From: Candidatus Dormiibacterota bacterium
GTDB taxonomy: Bacteria > Chloroflexota > Dormibacteria > Aeolococcales > Bog-877
Assembly (NCBI GenBank): GCA_003132265.1
Contig: PKXE01000128.1
Location: 9,740 to 15,454, forward strand
DNA: 5,715 bases
Direction of reading: 5' to 3'
Part shown: in pieces, positions 5,036-5,715 of the stretch
Numbering within the stretch: the first letter of the stretch is position 1
Layout: every line of letters starts with the position of its first letter
Program-made: the position numbers and the translations under genes
The notes under the pieces: generated by a model
The model's database searches: none
What the model was told of the DNA's origin: nothing
The model's input: the letters and a program-made list of their open reading frames with translations, nothing else

Positions 5036-5406
5036 AGGCCGAGTTCCAGCTTGGCCTCGTCCGAGGCCATGGTGTGGGGGTCCCAGGGCGGGTCCCAGAC
5101 CAAGTCCACCTTGACGTTCCGGATCCCCGGCAGGAACTGGGTGGATGCATGCACCTGCGACTCGATCATTGGGCCCATCGGGCAGTAGGGCGTGGTCAGG
5201 GTCATGGAGACCACCGCGTCGCCTTCGGGGTCGACGGTCACCCCGTAGACCAGCCCCAGGCTGACGATGTCGAGCCCCAGCTCGGGATCGATGACCTCGC
5301 GAAGTGCCTCATGGACATCGTCCCCGGTCACCATCGGGCCCACGGCCGGCTGGGCCGCTGCGGCCACCGGCCCTGACTCCTCAGTCTCAGACATCGGCTC
5401 TGGCAT
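5029..5406 (-). CDS. sufT: SufT / MIP18-family (DUF59) iron-sulfur cluster assembly factor
   Basis: 125-residue cytosolic protein of the DUF59/MIP18 family, which helps mature Fe-S proteins and often closes suf operons in actinobacteria and Firmicutes. A Pro/Ala/Glu-rich, probably disordered tail (1-26) precedes the domain (about 28-125): 'LREVIDPELGLDIVSLGLVYGV' (residues 35-56), then 'MTLTTPYCPMGPMIE' (68-82) with the conserved Cys75, 'LPGIRNVKVDLVWDPPWDP' (92-110), and the family ending 'DEAKLELGLY'. The ATG at 5406 is favoured because GGAGGG (5412-5417) lies 5 bases upstream. The alternative ATG at 5394 (Met5) has no good site. It overlaps the 3' end of sufU by 20 bases, so the two are translated as a unit. 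The exact client proteins cannot be told from sequence. The related PaaD proteins of phenylacetate degradation share the fold, but the SufU neighbour points to SufT. Confidence 0.9.
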   Translation of the reverse strand: MPEPMSETEESGPVAAAAQPAVGPMVTGDDVHEALREVIDPELGLDIVSLGLVYGVTVDPEGDAVVSMTLTTPYCPMGPMIESQVHASTQFLPGIRNVKVDLVWDPPWDPHTMASDEAKLELGLY

Positions 5407-5715
5407 CAGATCCCTCCAGCTGGGTCAATCCCGCCTCCAGCGCGGTCCACGGCAGCATCGCGCACTTGATCCGGGCCGCGTAGCGACGCACCCCGGCGAG
5501 CGCCTCCAGGTCACCGATGTCCCCGAGGGTGGCCGGGTCCTGACCCTCCAGCAACATCGCCCGGAAGCGCCTGATCAGATCCCTCGTATTTTCCAGGGAC
5601 TTCCCCTGGATCTCCTCGCTCATCATCGAGGCCGCGGCCATCGAGATCGAGCATCCCTGGCCCTCGAACCCCACCGCCTCGACCTGTCCCCCATTCACCC
5701 GCAGGCTGAGATCAA
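5387..5715 (-). CDS. sufU: Iron-sulfur cluster assembly protein SufU, C-terminal part (5' end outside window)
   Basis: About 109 codons are visible and the reading frame stays open to the window edge. Full SufU is about 140-155 residues. SufU is the Zn-dependent sulfurtransferase that takes persulfide sulfur from the cysteine desulfurase SufS and passes it to the SufBCD scaffold. The GTG at 5698 is an internal Val: the frame upstream reads 'DLSLR', continuing the family strand into 'VNGGQVEAVGFEGQGCSIS'. Two of the three Zn/active-site cysteines are present: the GCSIS Cys (5653-5651) and the RIKC Cys (5464-5462). The first Cys and the Asp of the N-terminal 'CGD' motif lie outside. Further family marks are 'AAASMMSEEIQGKS' and 'LGDIGDLEALAGVRRYAARIKCAMLPW', the latter region separating SufU from IscU. 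The rest of a suf operon (sufS, sufC, sufD, sufB) would be expected beyond 5715. The stop overlaps the sufT start. Confidence 0.92.
   Translation of the reverse strand, partial: DLSLRVNGGQVEAVGFEGQGCSISMAAASMMSEEIQGKSLENTRDLIRRFRAMLLEGQDPATLGDIGDLEALAGVRRYAARIKCAMLPWTALEAGLTQLEGSDARADV
5412..5417 (-). promoter_or_regulatory. Ribosome binding site of sufT
   Basis: GGAGGG on the minus strand, inside the sufU coding region, 5 bases before ATG 5406. It decides between the two nearby in-frame ATG codons (5406 and 5394) in favour of the first. Confidence 0.65.

Noticed and set aside
1..5715. tRNA, rRNA, CRISPR array, insertion sequence, phage or toxin-antitoxin genes
   Set aside because: I looked on both strands and saw no cloverleaf, repeat-spacer pattern, transposase, integrase or terminal inverted repeats. 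All but about 365 bases are covered by recognised genes.

Overview
The window is a compact, high-GC (G+C clearly above 60%, not counted exactly) bacterial chromosome segment, most likely from an actinobacterium. The reasons are strong G/C bias at third codon positions, frequent GTG starts, a BioY with the N-terminal 'LADLIPG' and 'FTPVPITGQT' style I associate with actinobacteria, a SufU/SufT (DUF59) gene pair, and a TTGACA / TANNNT promoter. A more exact lineage (for example an uncultured soil or freshwater actinobacterium) cannot be read from the sequence.

Layout from left to right. (1) Bases 1-1598, plus strand: the 3' end of hutF (formimidoylglutamate deiminase) overlaps the start of a complete hutI (imidazolonepropionase). 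These are consecutive late steps of histidine degradation to glutamate. (2) Bases 1595-2206, minus strand: an RsmG/GidB-family 16S rRNA methyltransferase that meets hutI tail to tail with a 4-base overlap. (3) Bases 2313-4159, minus strand: a two-gene ABC-2 exporter, BcrA-type ATPase then six-helix permease, joined by an ATGA overlap. (4) Bases 4160-4417: the divergent control region between the exporter and bioY, with a good promoter candidate for bioY. (5) Bases 4418-5035, plus strand: bioY, the substrate-binding membrane component of a biotin transporter, possibly read from a leaderless mRNA. (6) Bases 5029-5715, minus strand: a sufU-sufT pair for iron-sulfur cluster assembly. sufU runs off the right edge, and sufT meets bioY tail to tail with a 7-base overlap.

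The genes belong to four unrelated housekeeping or metabolic modules: histidine catabolism, rRNA modification, an exporter of unknown substrate, and biotin uptake plus Fe-S assembly. Coupling within modules is tight (GTGA, ATGA and 20-base overlaps), and both convergent junctions overlap. I found no RNA gene, mobile element, CRISPR array or prophage signal, and nothing that looks like a new multi-gene system. The points most worth a second look are the likely leaderless bioY promoter with a palindrome over its -35 box, a divergent RsmG that lacks a usual Lys-Gly motif and sits outside its usual neighbourhood, and an uncertain ATPase N-terminus.
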